DNA from: Turritopsis dohrnii | Lineage: Eukaryota > Cnidaria > Hydrozoa > Anthoathecata > Oceaniidae | Direction: 5' to 3' | Assembly: GCA_027922465.2 (NCBI GenBank) | Contig: BQMF02000282.1 | Coordinates: 310,001 to 374,000, forward strand | Length of the DNA: 64,000 nucleotides | Shown here: positions 1 to 11,760 of the stretch, piece by piece | Layout: every line of letters begins with the position of its first letter | How positions within the stretch are numbered: the stretch's first letter is position 1 | Notes under the pieces: generated by a model | The model's input: the letters and a program-made list of their open reading frames with translations, nothing else | What the model was told of the DNA's origin: nothing | Databases searched by the model: none | Program-made: the position numbers and the translations under genes

Positions 1-2346
1 AAAAGAATTCAAGGAGCCTTTTGCTAGAATTTCACATTCGTTGAGAATATGTGGTCCTCCTGATTCTGCTATAACCTTTCCAATTGCTCCAAAAAACGCC
101 ATGTCAATATGAAAACTTCCCAATGCCACAAAGACACGATCAAAAATTGGCTTCTCTTCATATTGGATTTGCAGAGCAATTTTCGCGATCGCTAAATCAT
201 AAGTAACACATATCGATCGGCGATTAGCCTCGTTAGCCATCTTCAATGATCTTTTCAAAGTCTCTTGCACCACGGACCTTGAAGTTGGAGATTCGTTTAT
301 CTGCGGAAGGTACCAAATTTTCTGAGGCGGTGAACTTTCTTCTTGTAGTTGCGTTGAATTCCATCCGGTCCACATCGGCGTTGTATTAGTGTCGTTGTAG
401 AAAACATCAAACATCCAAATGATGTTTTCAATTCTTGAATCGATCAAAATTGATAGGTGGTTCTTTTCAGCTTCAATGATCTTCTGATTGTCGATAAGTT
501 TCTCTAACATTTTTGGTTTCTTTCTGTACGGCTGTAATTCCGATCCAGAAATTTCATAAGATCTTTTTCTCTTCTTTCTTCCTTTTGGCTTATTCTCATT
601 ATCACTTTGGGCTTCTTCTTGAATGGTGCTATCTTCCACCTCTACCTTCACCATTTGAAATGCAATACCAACCGTGTCATGTAGCGTGTCTTTGCCGCTA
701 AACGTATCAACAAACCGGTCAAAGTTATCCCAAGCCACACCAAAACCAGAACCTTCGAATGGCTTTAATCCATCAGGAATCATCTGGCCCTCTTTATTTG
801 CTTCTACTGTTAGTGAAGTTTCAAGCTCTTCTGTTGTATGGTAGCTTACACAATGCCCAAGTCGATTCAAAACTTCAATCATTTTCCTGCTACCTGTCAG
901 ACTTTTAACATTGAGACCCAATTCTAGATGCTTTGTTGGTTTCTTCTTCCCGGAAGTAGCAGAAAAGACAACATCTTGACTTATTGAATCCACTCTCCTC
1001 TTTTTCCTTTCGTGATTCCAATTTCGTGAATCAGGACCTGCAATTAAATATTGGAAGAATTCCGTTACCAAAGCAGGTACTTTAATTTCACCTTGCAGAA
1101 TATCCACAGTTTTTAAGTTTTCAGGAAGTGGCTGGAAAGGAGCTTTGTTAATTTCTTCACGAAGTAGTATAGCAATTTCCCTAATTGCTTTCTTTTTTGA
1201 CTCCATCTCGTTGTTCAATTTTGTCAGTGCTTCATCTATGGATAGTTTTGAAGAAAACACCAAACTGCCACGTATTGTCTTTCTCTTCTCGATTCTAATT
1301 CTATCTTCATAATAACTCTGCAGTTTCTTCTCCAAAATCTGTGCAGAATGAACAGCATCATTAAATTCCTCACCACCAATATCACGGATAAGACCTTCAT
1401 ACAAAATTGTCAACTCTGGTAATCTTGAAACCTTTTTATCTCTTATAATGTGATTGTCAACATGGCTAATAATTGCTTCAAATGCTTTTTCGTGTACTCC
1501 TCTCTCACGATGCCAATACCTTTCTTCTTTATTACTGATTCCTGATGCTAATTGTGCTTCTTTTTGGTATTTTGTGCGGCAGTAAGGATGATACTTCACC
1601 TCCTTAGCAATAAGATCAATTCCCGAAATCTTTCCAAGCATTTCATGATCCTTCTTCCATTCAGCAAGTCCTTGAATGCTCTCCTGGAAATTGTAGGTTG
1701 AAACATTCACCAATTTCACGTATTGTCCTGAAATTCGTTTTCTTTCTTGATTACAAAACAAGCATAAAGGTTTGAAAATACCAGATGAAGTAGCTTTAGG
1801 TATTACTGTGTTTTGTCTTGTTGTTCTAGATTTACCTTGCATGTCATTTGCTTCCCTGTGTTTTTGGGGTAATCCAATAAATCTCCGGTAGCATTGTATG
1901 TGATATCCATCTCTTGAATTAACTTTTTCTGGGACCAGCACCTCTGAATATTTCAACTTAAGGTCTTTTCTTTGCTTCAAAACACTTTGGCATCTTGCAA
2001 GGGTATTTTCTTTGAACAAAGTAATAGTGCCGTGATCATCACCTTTTTCTCCATGAAGACAGCACCTTTTACCTAAATTGAACTGTAATTGATTAATGGA
2101 TTAATGATTGCACAGTAAATGTCCATAATTTGTGAGAAATTTTTTCAACGCCGACACGGATCAGTGTCAGGGTCTGTGCGAAGCAAACTCTTATATTAAA
2201 GACATTCGAAAATATTGAACCTGGGTTCACCCAGTCAAAGTCACATCATATATACATTAATAATAAGACACGAAAATGCTCAGCTAACAACCTTCCTCTT
2301 TTTCTTTACTTTCGCTATGCTCTGTATGCCCTTGCTGTGATTCCAT
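1..2346 (-). CDS. Repeat-family gene of unknown function, 3' part beyond the left edge
   Basis: Reading the minus strand, a short first exon (2346-2292, starting MESQQGHTEHSE) ends at a GT donor. It joins in frame to a long exon beginning at 2072 after an AG acceptor. That exon stays open for about 690 codons to the window edge. The protein starts with a Cys/His cluster (CCLHGEKGDDHG), then CYRRF and CLFC motifs and a charged coiled region. A later conserved stretch includes LGLNVKSLTG, RLGHCVSYHT, AWDNFDRFVDTFSG and LHDTVGIAFQ. I recognise this pattern from multi-copy cnidarian and invertebrate proteins that behave like transposon cargo, but I cannot name a superfamily or function. The Cys/His cluster could bind zinc (inference). 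The exon join is predicted from splice consensus only. Confidence 0.6.
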
Positions 2347-4020
2347 ATCTAAACGAAGAAAATATCACGGACTTATATATCCGCCACATTAAAAAGACCA
2401 TGTAATGAAATAAAAGCGTTCACATAATAAGATTTTTAGGGACCTACCTTTTCTTTGAACCACTAACTACTAACTTCTTGTTCAATAAGCACTAATTTTG
2501 ATTTCCTCTTTGTTTATTTTATGTTAAAAGTTTTCAAAACTAAATAAGAAGACAAATTAGTTGCTTCTTCCAAAAATGTATACGAAGAAGATTTTGTATT
2601 TATACATTGCAAGTGATTTGTATAAATTCGAACATTGCAGTGTTGATAAAAAGGTTTTGAAAGATTCGAATGTAGAGAAAATAACATTCGATGACATTCG
2701 ACTAAAAATTCAACTGACTTAAAGAAGACCATGGGAATTTTGGTTAGCTTTTAGGAATTTTTATTCCTCTTATGTATAGGACTTCTCAAGAACAATTTCA
2801 GCTATGTACCTTATGGTATAGGTTTAATGCCATTTTGAGGATCTTTGGGTTCAGCTGAAAGGGACACGGTCATAGAAATTTTGGTACGCTACCTTTCATA
2901 TTTGTTAGTCATACAGAGAAGCTTTGACTGTGAGATGATGAAATTTGTACCCGATGGTATATTTAGATGTCAATTTGGGCTCTCTTTTTTGGGGAATTTG
3001 GTCAATAACGCCACGGGGTTAGACCAGCTGACATAAAAAAATTTAATGTTTTTCTTATGTACTTTTACATTAGAGGATCACAAATTTTGTACCTTATGGT
3101 ATGGAATTTATGTGGTGGGCTCTCCGATGATGTTTTCACTTCGAGGAGATAAGATGGCGGATGAGTAGCATGCTGGTGGAGGTTCATGAATCGGTGTTAA
3201 CTTAAGTTTCAACTTAAATTTAGTGAACCTTTACTCAAAATCTTTTTGTATTGTACTGTGTTCTATTTTATAAATGATAAGCAGGGGGTAGCTATTCATA
3301 ATCTATGTACAATCATATAAAAATATAATGTATATAGGGCACTAGTGTCTAACACTGATCTGATGTGGACCTTGTGTTGAAACAAACAAAAAAGTAAAAA
3401 CACTCCAAGTAAAGTAGAATAGGATAGAATTTGGGAGGTTCATTGTTAGTAAAAGATTTAGAAGCGAGAAATTAAAAATTCAGCAGTTTGAATTTTGCGA
3501 GGGAAGCATGAACTGGGTATCTAGCTAGGGAAATACAAAATGTCTCCATTAAAAATTGAAGTAATGAATGATTCTTTTGGTAGGTCAAGGTGCACTGGTC
3601 ATTACTACTCTCTTTTAGGAAGGTGATGTCATCATATAACATGGTAATGTTAGACTCATGGTCCTCTAGCCAAAGTCTCTTTTTAAGCCACATCTGAGTA
3701 AAAATACCTTTAAGGGAGCTTTGCCACTAAAATGTTAATTAATTTTTTCAGAATTTACAAGTTCTGACAATGACTTGAGAAAAACCATTTAGAACATTTA
3801 TGTCAATCATAGAATAATTAAATGGAGACGGTTGTACATTACATATCAACATTTTCTAAACTATACATTGCGACAGTAAAGCATGCTTGTTTATATTGGG
3901 GCAGGGTAGCACAATTTTTATGAATTACAGGAAAGGTGTAACTCAAGTTTGGTGTAACTCAAGTTTGGGTTTGCCTTTGGTTGTTTTGGTTTATATAAAC
4001 AATTCTCAATTATCTTTAGG
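2347..4020. other. Intergenic AT-rich stretch, no supported gene
   Basis: Only short chance reading frames occur here. A short tandem duplication (GTGTAACTCAAGTTTGG, two copies) lies at about 3936-3969, shortly before the next exon. No RNA gene or element ends were recognised. Confidence 0.4.
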
Positions 4021-4996
4021 GACAGGGATAATATTTTGAGGAAACAAATTCGAGAAGAAATAGAAACTTACATAAACAACAACTCTGTATCAAATATTCA
4101 ACAACAGTCTTCAAGCTGTAGTTCTTGTGTTAACAGCAGCTCAGCAACAGATATTCAACAACAAAGTTCAAAACCAAGTACGAAGTCAGAGCGAAGACTT
4201 TCGAATTTGCTCCAGAAAATCAGGTGTAAGACTGATCAGAAAGAAACAAAGAAAAAATTTAAAAAACTCCAGCTGAAATATGAACGCTATGACCCAATTG
4301 AGAAACAGTTTATCATAGTAAGACAAAAGCATGGTGGTGGCGCAAGATTCTTAGATGTTGAACACACTCCTGTAACACTAAGGGACATCAAATTGAGGGG
4401 ACTGAAATTATTTTTCGATAATAGTGGTTGTAACTTTTTCCTGGAAGATCAATTCGAGTGTGTAATTACTCTAGCGGATATGACAGGACAAACTCTTGAT
4501 GAAGATGAAGACTTGTGGTGCTATTTGAAAAGAAGAGGCGAAGTCATTTCGAAAACAATTTTAATTGTACGTTCACAGCTTGACAGTATTGATGATGACT
4601 TACCACCTGGATTAATACTAAAACATAAACTTTGTGCAGGTTGTAATTCTGTTTATTTTGGGGAGGAATGCATAGACTGCATACAAACTGAAGATGCAGA
4701 TAGATTTCATCTGGTAGCTCCCTCCCTCCTTCCCTCCCTCCCTGAGCCTGATACAATACGAATATCTGATTATGGTGTATTTCCAGACTTGACTGTTACT
4801 GAACCATCTGTTACTGAGTTTGAACAGCAGAATTTTTTAGAAGCATCTCCTTCGGCCACTCATAAGATAAGAGTACATCGTATGCAATTAAAAGAGGATC
4901 TCATCAAAGCATTCTGTGGAAATAATGTAAGTGTTAATCATTATTTTAATGATACATTTATTTTCACTTATTATCCAGGTAGAAAAAACAACATAA

Positions 4997-5048
4997 ATAA
5001 AATAAGCAAAAGCTTTTCGATTTATTATGAAATCATCATCAGTGCTAT
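4997..5048 (-). ncRNA. Hammerhead-like motif, left inverted end of PLE
   Basis: Mirror copy, on the minus strand, of the candidate described at 6268-6319. In element sense it lies downstream of the RT/GIY-YIG reading frame, where PLE hammerheads are known to occur. Confidence 0.45.
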
Positions 5049-5165
5049 GTAAAATTATTATAAAAACATGTCAATAGGAATTCTGGTTTATATACAAAGT
5101 TTGTAAGTAATATGAAATTCACAAGGGATATAAATATATAAAACTAATCATTTAACTAAAATATT

Positions 5166-6155
5166 TCATGTGATACCATTTCTAAAAAGGATTAAATTAT
5201 TTTCTAATTGTTCATTTAATACAGGTCTCTTTAAAACAATACAATACGCCTCTTGGGCTTTACGCACTCTAGTCTTTGTCGAAGCTTTCATAATAACTTT
5301 CCAAGTGAAGTTATGGTCGGGGAATTCCAAAAGATGATTTGCTGGTTCCGAATTATATTTCGGGTTATTGTGTTCTTTAAAACGGACTTCTGCGTTTCGT
5401 TTTGTTTCACCAATGTAGTTTTTCGAGCAACTACATACCCCTTCATAAATGACACACGCTGGATGTATATTTCGGTCTTTGTTATTGAACAAAGATTGAA
5501 CTTTCTTAGTTTTCCAAATTACTCGAAAATCTATATTATCTCTAGTAAACAGTTTGAGTTTTATCAAAAACCTTTTATACAAATCTTCATTTTGTACACA
5601 AAAGGGGATTTCAATGGGTACAATTTTCTTAGGTTCTGCGAACAACCAATCAGGAATAATCGATTCATTATCGTTTTCAGCATTCAATTTATGTTCAAAT
5701 TGTTTAATTACACTTTCGGTGAAGCCTTTCGGATAACCTGCATTTTCAAACTTTTTACGTATCATGGTCTTTTCGTTATTGAAATTTGTAGAGATTCTTC
5801 GTGCACGATGTAAATCGCCATTGATTGTATTTCTTTTATATCGTTTCGGTACCATTGATTTCCAGTGTGCAGGTAATTTATTAGGTTTGCGATATACTGA
5901 AGTTGTGACTATGCCATTTTCCACGTTTATTGATGTATCTAAGAGTTTCTTAGGATTTTCTTCGATTGTAAATTTTATTTTCGGATGATATATATTTAAC
6001 TGTTCGAATTGGGTGTCAGGTTCATCTATATTACGGCGTGTGATAACATCATCAACAAATCTCTTGTAAAATTTCGGTTGGTTTGGTATAACTACTTCTT
6101 TTTCTAACTTTGTTAGTGCAATGTTTGCAAATGTGACTGAGAGTGGTCCTCCCAT
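5166..6155 (-). CDS. Penelope-like RT (C-terminal part) plus GIY-YIG endonuclease
   Basis: The 329-residue reading frame starts in RT motif B (MGGPLSVTFANIALTKLE, preceded in frame by IDGCT). It continues with the catalytic FVDDV motif at about residues 33-37 and ends with a GIY-YIG-type module: a Cys-rich lead (YEGVCSCSKNYIGETKR), then the FKEHNN segment. The fingers and most of the palm are missing, so the copy is truncated at its 5' end and could not polymerise DNA. The reading frame is otherwise unbroken, suggesting a fairly recent insertion. Full-length PLE proteins are about twice this length. The Met is only the first in frame, not a true start. Confidence 0.85.
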   Translation of the reverse strand: MGGPLSVTFANIALTKLEKEVVIPNQPKFYKRFVDDVITRRNIDEPDTQFEQLNIYHPKIKFTIEENPKKLLDTSINVENGIVTTSVYRKPNKLPAHWKSMVPKRYKRNTINGDLHRARRISTNFNNEKTMIRKKFENAGYPKGFTESVIKQFEHKLNAENDNESIIPDWLFAEPKKIVPIEIPFCVQNEDLYKRFLIKLKLFTRDNIDFRVIWKTKKVQSLFNNKDRNIHPACVIYEGVCSCSKNYIGETKRNAEVRFKEHNNPKYNSEPANHLLEFPDHNFTWKVIMKASTKTRVRKAQEAYCIVLKRPVLNEQLENNLILFRNGIT

Positions 6156-6267
6156 GGTACAACCATCTATTTGTTTGTAAAGTTTGTTTTGTTGTGAATT
6201 TCATATTACTTACAAACTTTGTATATAAACCAGAATTCCTATTGACATGTTTTTATAATAATTTTAC

Positions 6268-6319
6268 ATAGCACTGATGATGATTTCATAATAAATCGAA
6301 AAGCTTTTGCTTATTTTAT
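6268..6319 (+). ncRNA. Hammerhead-like motif, right inverted end of PLE
   Basis: CTGATGA (6274-6280) and GAA (6298-6300) flank a five-pair helix GATTT/AAATC with one bulged T. GAA is followed by a four-pair helix AAGC/GCTT with a TTTT loop and an A in the cleavage position (6313). Stem I (ATAGCA against TTTTAT) has one mismatch and one G-T pair. All core elements are present but less perfect than in the copies at 16954 and 31335, so it may be a degenerate ribozyme. Confidence 0.45.
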
Positions 6320-7585
6320 TTATGTTGTTTTTTCTACCTGGATTTAATTATGGCGAATAGTTTATCACTTTTTTCACTTATTAATTTCTGTAGTTTCAAC
6401 TACCTATGATGAACAGGTTGCTGGTTGATAAAACTGAATCTAAAAGAAACCTACTGTTATACAAGGCTTAAATTTGATAAAGCTTATGGATGGATTTTTG
6501 AGAACCATTACTATTGATGGCTAATGTTTTATTATTGCCTCAAATACTCATTCTTTCAAAATCATTTGCATATGGAAAACATCCAGGTTTTGTCAATTAT
6601 AGCTTTGGTATGTTTAAAGTGGTATATATATTATATTTAGATCAATATATATGACCAAGTGTCATTTGAAGTGATTGACCCTAGAGGGATTCCAGAGCCA
6701 GGTGCTGGAGAAGGTGTCAGCAGAGAAGTGTATTCTTCATTTTGGCTTGAAGTGTCCAACTGTTATTTCGATGGGGAGAAAGAACGTGTACCAGAGGTCA
6801 GACACTACCTCTTCAAAGAGGAATGGCAAGCAATGGGTAAAATACTTATGAAAGGCTACAAAGATGTAAGTTATTTCCCGATTATGCTCAGCAAAGCATT
6901 TGTGATTTATTGCCTATATAATGATGTTCCTGAAGATCAGCTAATCCAGTCATTCAAAAAGTTTTTATCCATTGACGAGGCTGAACTTGTGGAGAAAGCT
7001 CTTGATTCACAAGTAGAAGGTGACCAAGTGTTTGAATGTGAGGAGTTCTTGGATTTGTTGGATCGATTCAAGTGTCGAAGTAAAGTAACCACAAGCAATG
7101 CCAGAGGTATCATTTTTGAATTGGCAAGGCAAGAACTGGTACAAAAACCTTTCATTATTACTGTATGTTGGCATCCTTATTTTCAATAATTACGGCAAGA
7201 AAAAGATTTTGAAAGTTCAAATTCAGTTGACAGTTTTTATGACAAAGTAACTCCAACTGGGAAAAAGGTTTTAGGCTTACTGACAGTCTCACCAAATGAT
7301 GATTCCGAGCGTGAAGCCTTAACACATTTCAAAAGGCTCGTACGTGGGCTTGAACCAATTCTTTTGCGCAAGTTGTTAAAGTTTTTGACTGGCTCAGATT
7401 TAGTTGTTGTGTCATCACTAGAAGTTACTTTTATCAAACCTGTAAGTGATTTTGCACGGAGACCGATAGCGCATACATGTGGTCCAACGTTAGAGTTGCC
7501 AAGTACCTACAACAGCTTTTGCGAATTACGGGAGGAGTTCATGCACATTTTACAACAAAATACCTGGGAAATGGACATCGTTTGA

Positions 7586-8062
7586 AAATGATTGATACCT
7601 CTTCAAGCAGAACTATTTTTAGTTTTAAAGTATCTAAAAAGGAAGTTGTGTTTATCATTTGACTCTTCTATTCTTGCCATGATAATGCTTATGGCCCTTT
7701 TCTGTTAGTTTGATGTTTATTGGAAGGTTTCTTTTGTTCTAACAACATTCTTTTGTTTCTTTTGTGTTTATCAGTTCAACAAAAGAGTGGGTTCCATAAT
7801 GTTGTCTTCCACACATCAGCTATGATGTACGTATTAACTGTTTGTGATTCTGATAACTCATTGTAGTCGATCAGGAATTTTCGCAACGTTTTGTAATTTC
7901 AGTTTATTACAAGTATTCTTGGTATACTAGTAATGATTTTGTTACCAATCGAAACTTTACATATACTTTCTTAAAAGATTTTTTGTTCTTATGTAGGGTA
8001 GTATTATATTCTTTTCTAAGATCATTTCTTTGACCGCAAAATGTCTGATCTTCGCCTCTAAA
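7586..8062. other. Downstream of HECT-like gene, nothing recognised
   Basis: AT-rich sequence with no supported gene, RNA or element boundary. Confidence 0.4.
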
Positions 8063-8678
8063 TACTTTACAGAGAGGAAGTTCAGGGGCGGATCTAGGAT
8101 TTTTTAAGGGTTAGGCAAATTTTTTTTGCCAAACACACATAAGGGCGCAATCGATGAAATTTACGCCAGTTTACGCCCAATCTAATACACACTTTTCGAA
8201 ATGTAAAAAATATTCGTTCGTCCTAACGTAAGGAGTGTTATATTGCAAGCCTGTATTGTTGCACTAATGGAATAAGGGAAATAAACAAAAGAAAACTAAT
8301 TGAGTATGAATGGAATGTATTGGGCTACTTTATGTAGGCCAAAAAAATATTTTCTGCCAGATTGGAGGTTAAGTAAATAACCAATAAATTACTTCATCTG
8401 TTATCTTCTTCATTTTCTTGATTGCTTGTACATGAACAGGAAGAATCCATCAAATGAAAACATACTTGTAATGAATCAAATAAATAAATTTTCAATCACC
8501 TATACCATGATAGATTGGAGCACTCAGATAAATACATGATATTTCATCTATGTACTGGTCAAGATGGTCAGATAGAAAGAAAATGAAATAAATTATGTTA
8601 AGAAATAGAGTAAAATGACCAAAATCAAAGTTAGAGACAAGCTCCTTGATCATTATCCGGCAACAAAATAAAATAGTA

Positions 8679-10224
8679 CAGGTGATATTGGAGGGTATGT
8701 TCCAATTTTGAGGGAGAAATTGCCATTGTGATTTTTAGGTCCCCATATCGTTATAGTTTACGAAAAAGTTTGGTAAACGGGCTGCTAGTGCTGATTTTGG
8801 TCACAGTAGGGCCATGTTTAAGGGATCCTAAGTCACGATTTTTCGATTTTGCAGGGATTTTACTGGGAAACCCAAAACATATGATATTTTCAAACGACTA
8901 TATCTTCCTCAATTTTTAAGTTTTTGAATTCATTTTTTCACCAAAATGATCAACATTAATTGAATGTTTAAAATTTGAAAAAAAAATTCGAAAAAAATTT
9001 TCCAGGGGGTCTATAAAATTCAAGATGGCGTATTTTTGCACGAAAAAGGGCTTTTTTCGAAGTTTTCTTTCATTATTTCCACTATAGTTCGTCAATATTG
9101 TATGAAATAGTTATAGAATCATATTTAATATATGTAAGCAGAAAGAAATTAGAGTCTGATTACATTTAACTAATTTTCTAGCTTCCAGAGGGTAAAAAAC
9201 TGGAAAAAATAGCGGCTTTTTACGAATATTTCGTTATTTTTGACACTTTTTGAGTTTTTTCTTCACCAATCTATCTTGAACAGGGTTTAAATAACATTTG
9301 TCACAGGTTACAGTAACATATCTATAAAAAATGTTCCTTTAAGATATTTTCAGGGAGTAAAAGAACTCAAAAATAACGATTTTTATTTATTTATTACGCA
9401 ATATTTGGCGCATATCGTACCGTTTTTGTCAAAGAGTTTCAACATGAATTTTTTGAAAAAGACTTTCTCAATAATTTACCAACTGACTCATTTACAGTGC
9501 TTAAGAACATTTATTTTCAGGGGGTAAGAATAACGAGGTGAATTGTCTATCAAAATTACGATTTTAGCCTTTCTTACTTGTTGGAACCTCCAGAGATCAT
9601 TCTGGTAAACGAAAATAAACAAGGTATAGTATGAGCTACGAAAGCATGAAATCAATAGTCATATTCCTCTTTACTACTACTCTCGTCCTCAGAAAGTTCA
9701 TAGTCATCACTCAGCTGGTTATCAATAAGAATGTCTTCCATTTCATCTGGGAAGGGTTTCATTGTCCACTTGATTTCCCCTTTATCATTCCATCCACTAC
9801 CAATAAAACTTGGAACATCAATTCTGTTTTGAAGAGAGAGTTTCCATATCCTCGCCAGGTAGTTCGCTCTCATCAAATGCAACTTCTAGACTTGGCGACA
9901 AGGTGGAAGAGCAGCTAGATGTATGGTTAATTAAAACATTTAATTAACTTTGATCATTTTGGTGAAAAAATGAATTCAAAAACTTAAAAAATGAGGAAGA
10001 TATAGTCGTTTGAAAATATCATATGTTTTGGGTTTCCCAGTAAAATCCCTGCAAAATCGAAAAATCGTGACTTAGGATCCCTTAAACATGGCCCTACTGT
10101 GACCAAAATCAGCACTAGCAGCCCGTTTACCAAACTTTTTCGTAAACTATAATGATATGGGGACCTAAAAATCACAATGCTAATTTCTCCCTCAAAATTG
10201 TAACATACCCTCCAATATCACCTG
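8679..10224. mobile_element. 1.5-kb element with about 280-bp terminal inverted repeats and TA duplication
   Basis: Ends CAGGTGATATTGGAGGGTA (left) and its complement (right) are flanked by TA on both sides (8677-8678 and 10225-10226). The inverted repeats run about 280 bp each (to about 8960 and from about 9950) and remain nearly identical. TA duplication and a CAG start fit Tc1/mariner-like mobilisation. The only coding trace inside is the fragment at 9652-9882. The matching 63-residue frames within the two inverted repeats are by-products of the repeat, not genes. Confidence 0.7.
9652..9882 (-). pseudogene. C-terminal fragment of a multi-copy transposon-type protein
   Basis: The minus-strand frame reads LMRANYLARIWKLSL, then VPSFIGSGWNDKGEIKW, and ends in an acidic tail (DYELSEDESSSKEEYDY). 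The pattern RANYxAxIW...GW...W followed by an acidic end recurs at the C-terminus of repetitive invertebrate proteins. I cannot name the family. It lies between the two inverted repeats of the TA-flanked element and may be the last trace of its cargo gene. Confidence 0.4.
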
Positions 10225-10891
10225 TACTAAAAACAGATTTCTGCACTAGGCGTTCATCAAATCAAATAGTATACCCTAACCTAAAAATGATCCATGGTTA
10301 AATAATTATGTCAACCACAATATAGTAAAAGATGGTGTTTCCAGAAATCCCTGAGACAAGTCCAAGAACCTATATATAAAACTACGCAACAACAGATAAA
10401 ATATGTACTGCTTCCTCTTTAATAAGAGCTACAACATTTTTTCCAGAATTTAATGTAGCATAGGAAACAAGAAGTCAAACTAAAACATTATGTATACCTT
10501 TTTCGAAAGAAGACATTAACATAAGTTTTTGTAAAATGAAAGAATAACTCCAAAGATGCTAAAGTGTTCCTGCATCCAAAATGATATTTCGAGGGATGAT
10601 AGAATGCACAAAGTTGTTTCAGAAGTCTTAGTTTTTGGAAATTCTGTTTCCTTGGGCAAATATTTTGATTTAAAAATCATAAAATCATAGAATACATAAT
10701 TATGATGTATAATTATATATAAGAATAAGATTTTTATTCTTTGACTATGTGTATAAACTCTCAATATGTTATAAATTCATTTTCTTATCACTCACTCAGA
10801 GTGAAAGCCCTTTCTCTCTATAGTAATTTAAAAAGATATAGTATTAATGATAACTTGCGATGAGAAGTTTAACCTATACTATCTTATTATA

Positions 10892-11057
10892 CAGTGGCGA
10901 ATCTAGAGGTATGTCGAAATTTGTGTAGGAGAGTGTTTAGCAATCTAACCATAAAAGAAAAGTGTTCAAATAATCCCATTGGTAATATAAATTGAATTCA
11001 CAAATTATATTAATGCTCTCCTACACAAATTTCGACATACCACCAGATCCGCCACTG
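10892..11057. mobile_element. 166-bp palindromic hAT-like MITE
   Basis: The inverted ends are CAGTGGCGAATCTAGAGGTA and its near complement ending GATCCGCCACTG. Good pairing continues for about 40 bp, including GTCGAAATTTGTGTAGGAGA. A 5-bp duplication TTATA flanks it (10887-10891 and 11058-11062). It has no coding capacity. Confidence 0.75.
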
Positions 11058-11464
11058 TTATATACATCATAAAATATGCATTGCATAAAGTGAATGTAAG
11101 ATTTCGAAAATTAAATACATATCTCAGAAACTGGAAGTATTAATACTAACAAGAGGCTTTTTGATCTCTGTTATATTGGTTCATATCATTTTGGACACAG
11201 AATCCTTTTAAAGTTTTTAAATTCAAAACCAGACAGTCATCTCGAACCAAGAAAAATTATGCTGAACTATACAAATAAGTTACCAGGTAGAGATACTGGT
11301 GCTAAAAAAACCATGCAGCTGCCTACGCAAAACAACTCAGAAAAATAACAATGACTTTGTGTATTATAAACTCAGTCATTCAAATGTAACTCCATAACAT
11401 TGACATATGCATTTTTGGTTAACGGAAACAGATACCAAAAATATTTATATACACGTTGTTTTTT

Positions 11465-11760
11465 TTTATAAGAAACTAAGCTTTTGAGTCTCTAGCCAGT
11501 TTCTTATAGATTTACCCTAAATTTACTAGAAAAGTTTCTTAAGGGTTTCTTATCATACACTAAGAATTTTTGCCTTATTGAGAGGAATGCCACAGAGAAC
11601 AAACTTTTATGCTTATCTTTTTTTAAAAACGAGGGAAAAAATTTACCTCTCAAAATTTCTCAGTTTCTTAGAATAGAGTGAGCTTACTACATAGTTTCTT
11701 AGGTTTCCGAGCTCGAGCGACTAGAGTTTCTTATAAACTGGTTTCTTATAAATCATTAAT
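11465..11760. repeat. Cluster of GTTTCTTA motifs, probable MITE
   Basis: GTTTCTTA or its complement TAAGAAAC appears many times within 300 bp, with both orientations at the left edge and AGTTTCTTATAAAC near the right edge. The spacing resembles subterminal motif clusters in non-autonomous DNA elements. Exact ends were not resolved. Confidence 0.4.

Larger units (their letters stand above)
4975..6341 (-). mobile_element. 5'-truncated Penelope-like retroelement with 150-bp inverted ends
   Basis: The outer 150 bases (4975-5124 and 6192-6341) are inverted copies of each other, both ending CCAGGT/ACCTGG outward. Between them on the minus strand lies the C-terminal part of a reverse transcriptase followed by a GIY-YIG endonuclease domain, the defining combination of Penelope-like elements. 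Inverted or direct LTR-like ends are usual for this group. The element is inserted in the intron of the HECT-like gene. I see no clear target duplication. The inverted ends each hold a hammerhead-like motif, listed separately. Confidence 0.85.
4021..7585 (+). pseudogene. HECT-like repeat-family gene with a retroelement in its intron and an in-frame stop
   Basis: The first visible exon begins at 4021 after an AG acceptor and runs to a GTAAGT donor at 4927. It encodes a charged N-terminal region (SERRLSNLLQKIR, then LDEDEDLWCYLKRRGEVISK). The next exon, 6641-7585, joins in phase 0 after TATATTTAG. It encodes a HECT-like N-lobe (SFEVIDPRGIPE, GVSREVYSSFW, RVPEVRHYLF) and a C-lobe with the catalytic-Cys-like context IAHTCGPTLELPSTY, ending shortly after as HECT domains do. 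HECT domains transfer ubiquitin through that Cys; activity here is inference. A TAA at 7187-7189 interrupts the same reading frame between the lobes, so this copy is probably dead unless the stop is spliced out or read through. A 1.37-kb PLE sits in the intron. Paralogous pieces lie at 31659-32617 and 16413-16727. Confidence 0.65.

Noticed and set aside
5253..5988. Plus-strand frames of 186 and 74 codons
   Set aside because: They are antisense shadows of the Penelope-like RT/GIY-YIG frame on the minus strand.
8728..10175. Two matching 63-codon frames on opposite strands
   Set aside because: They fall wholly within the inverted repeats of one element, with no family resemblance.
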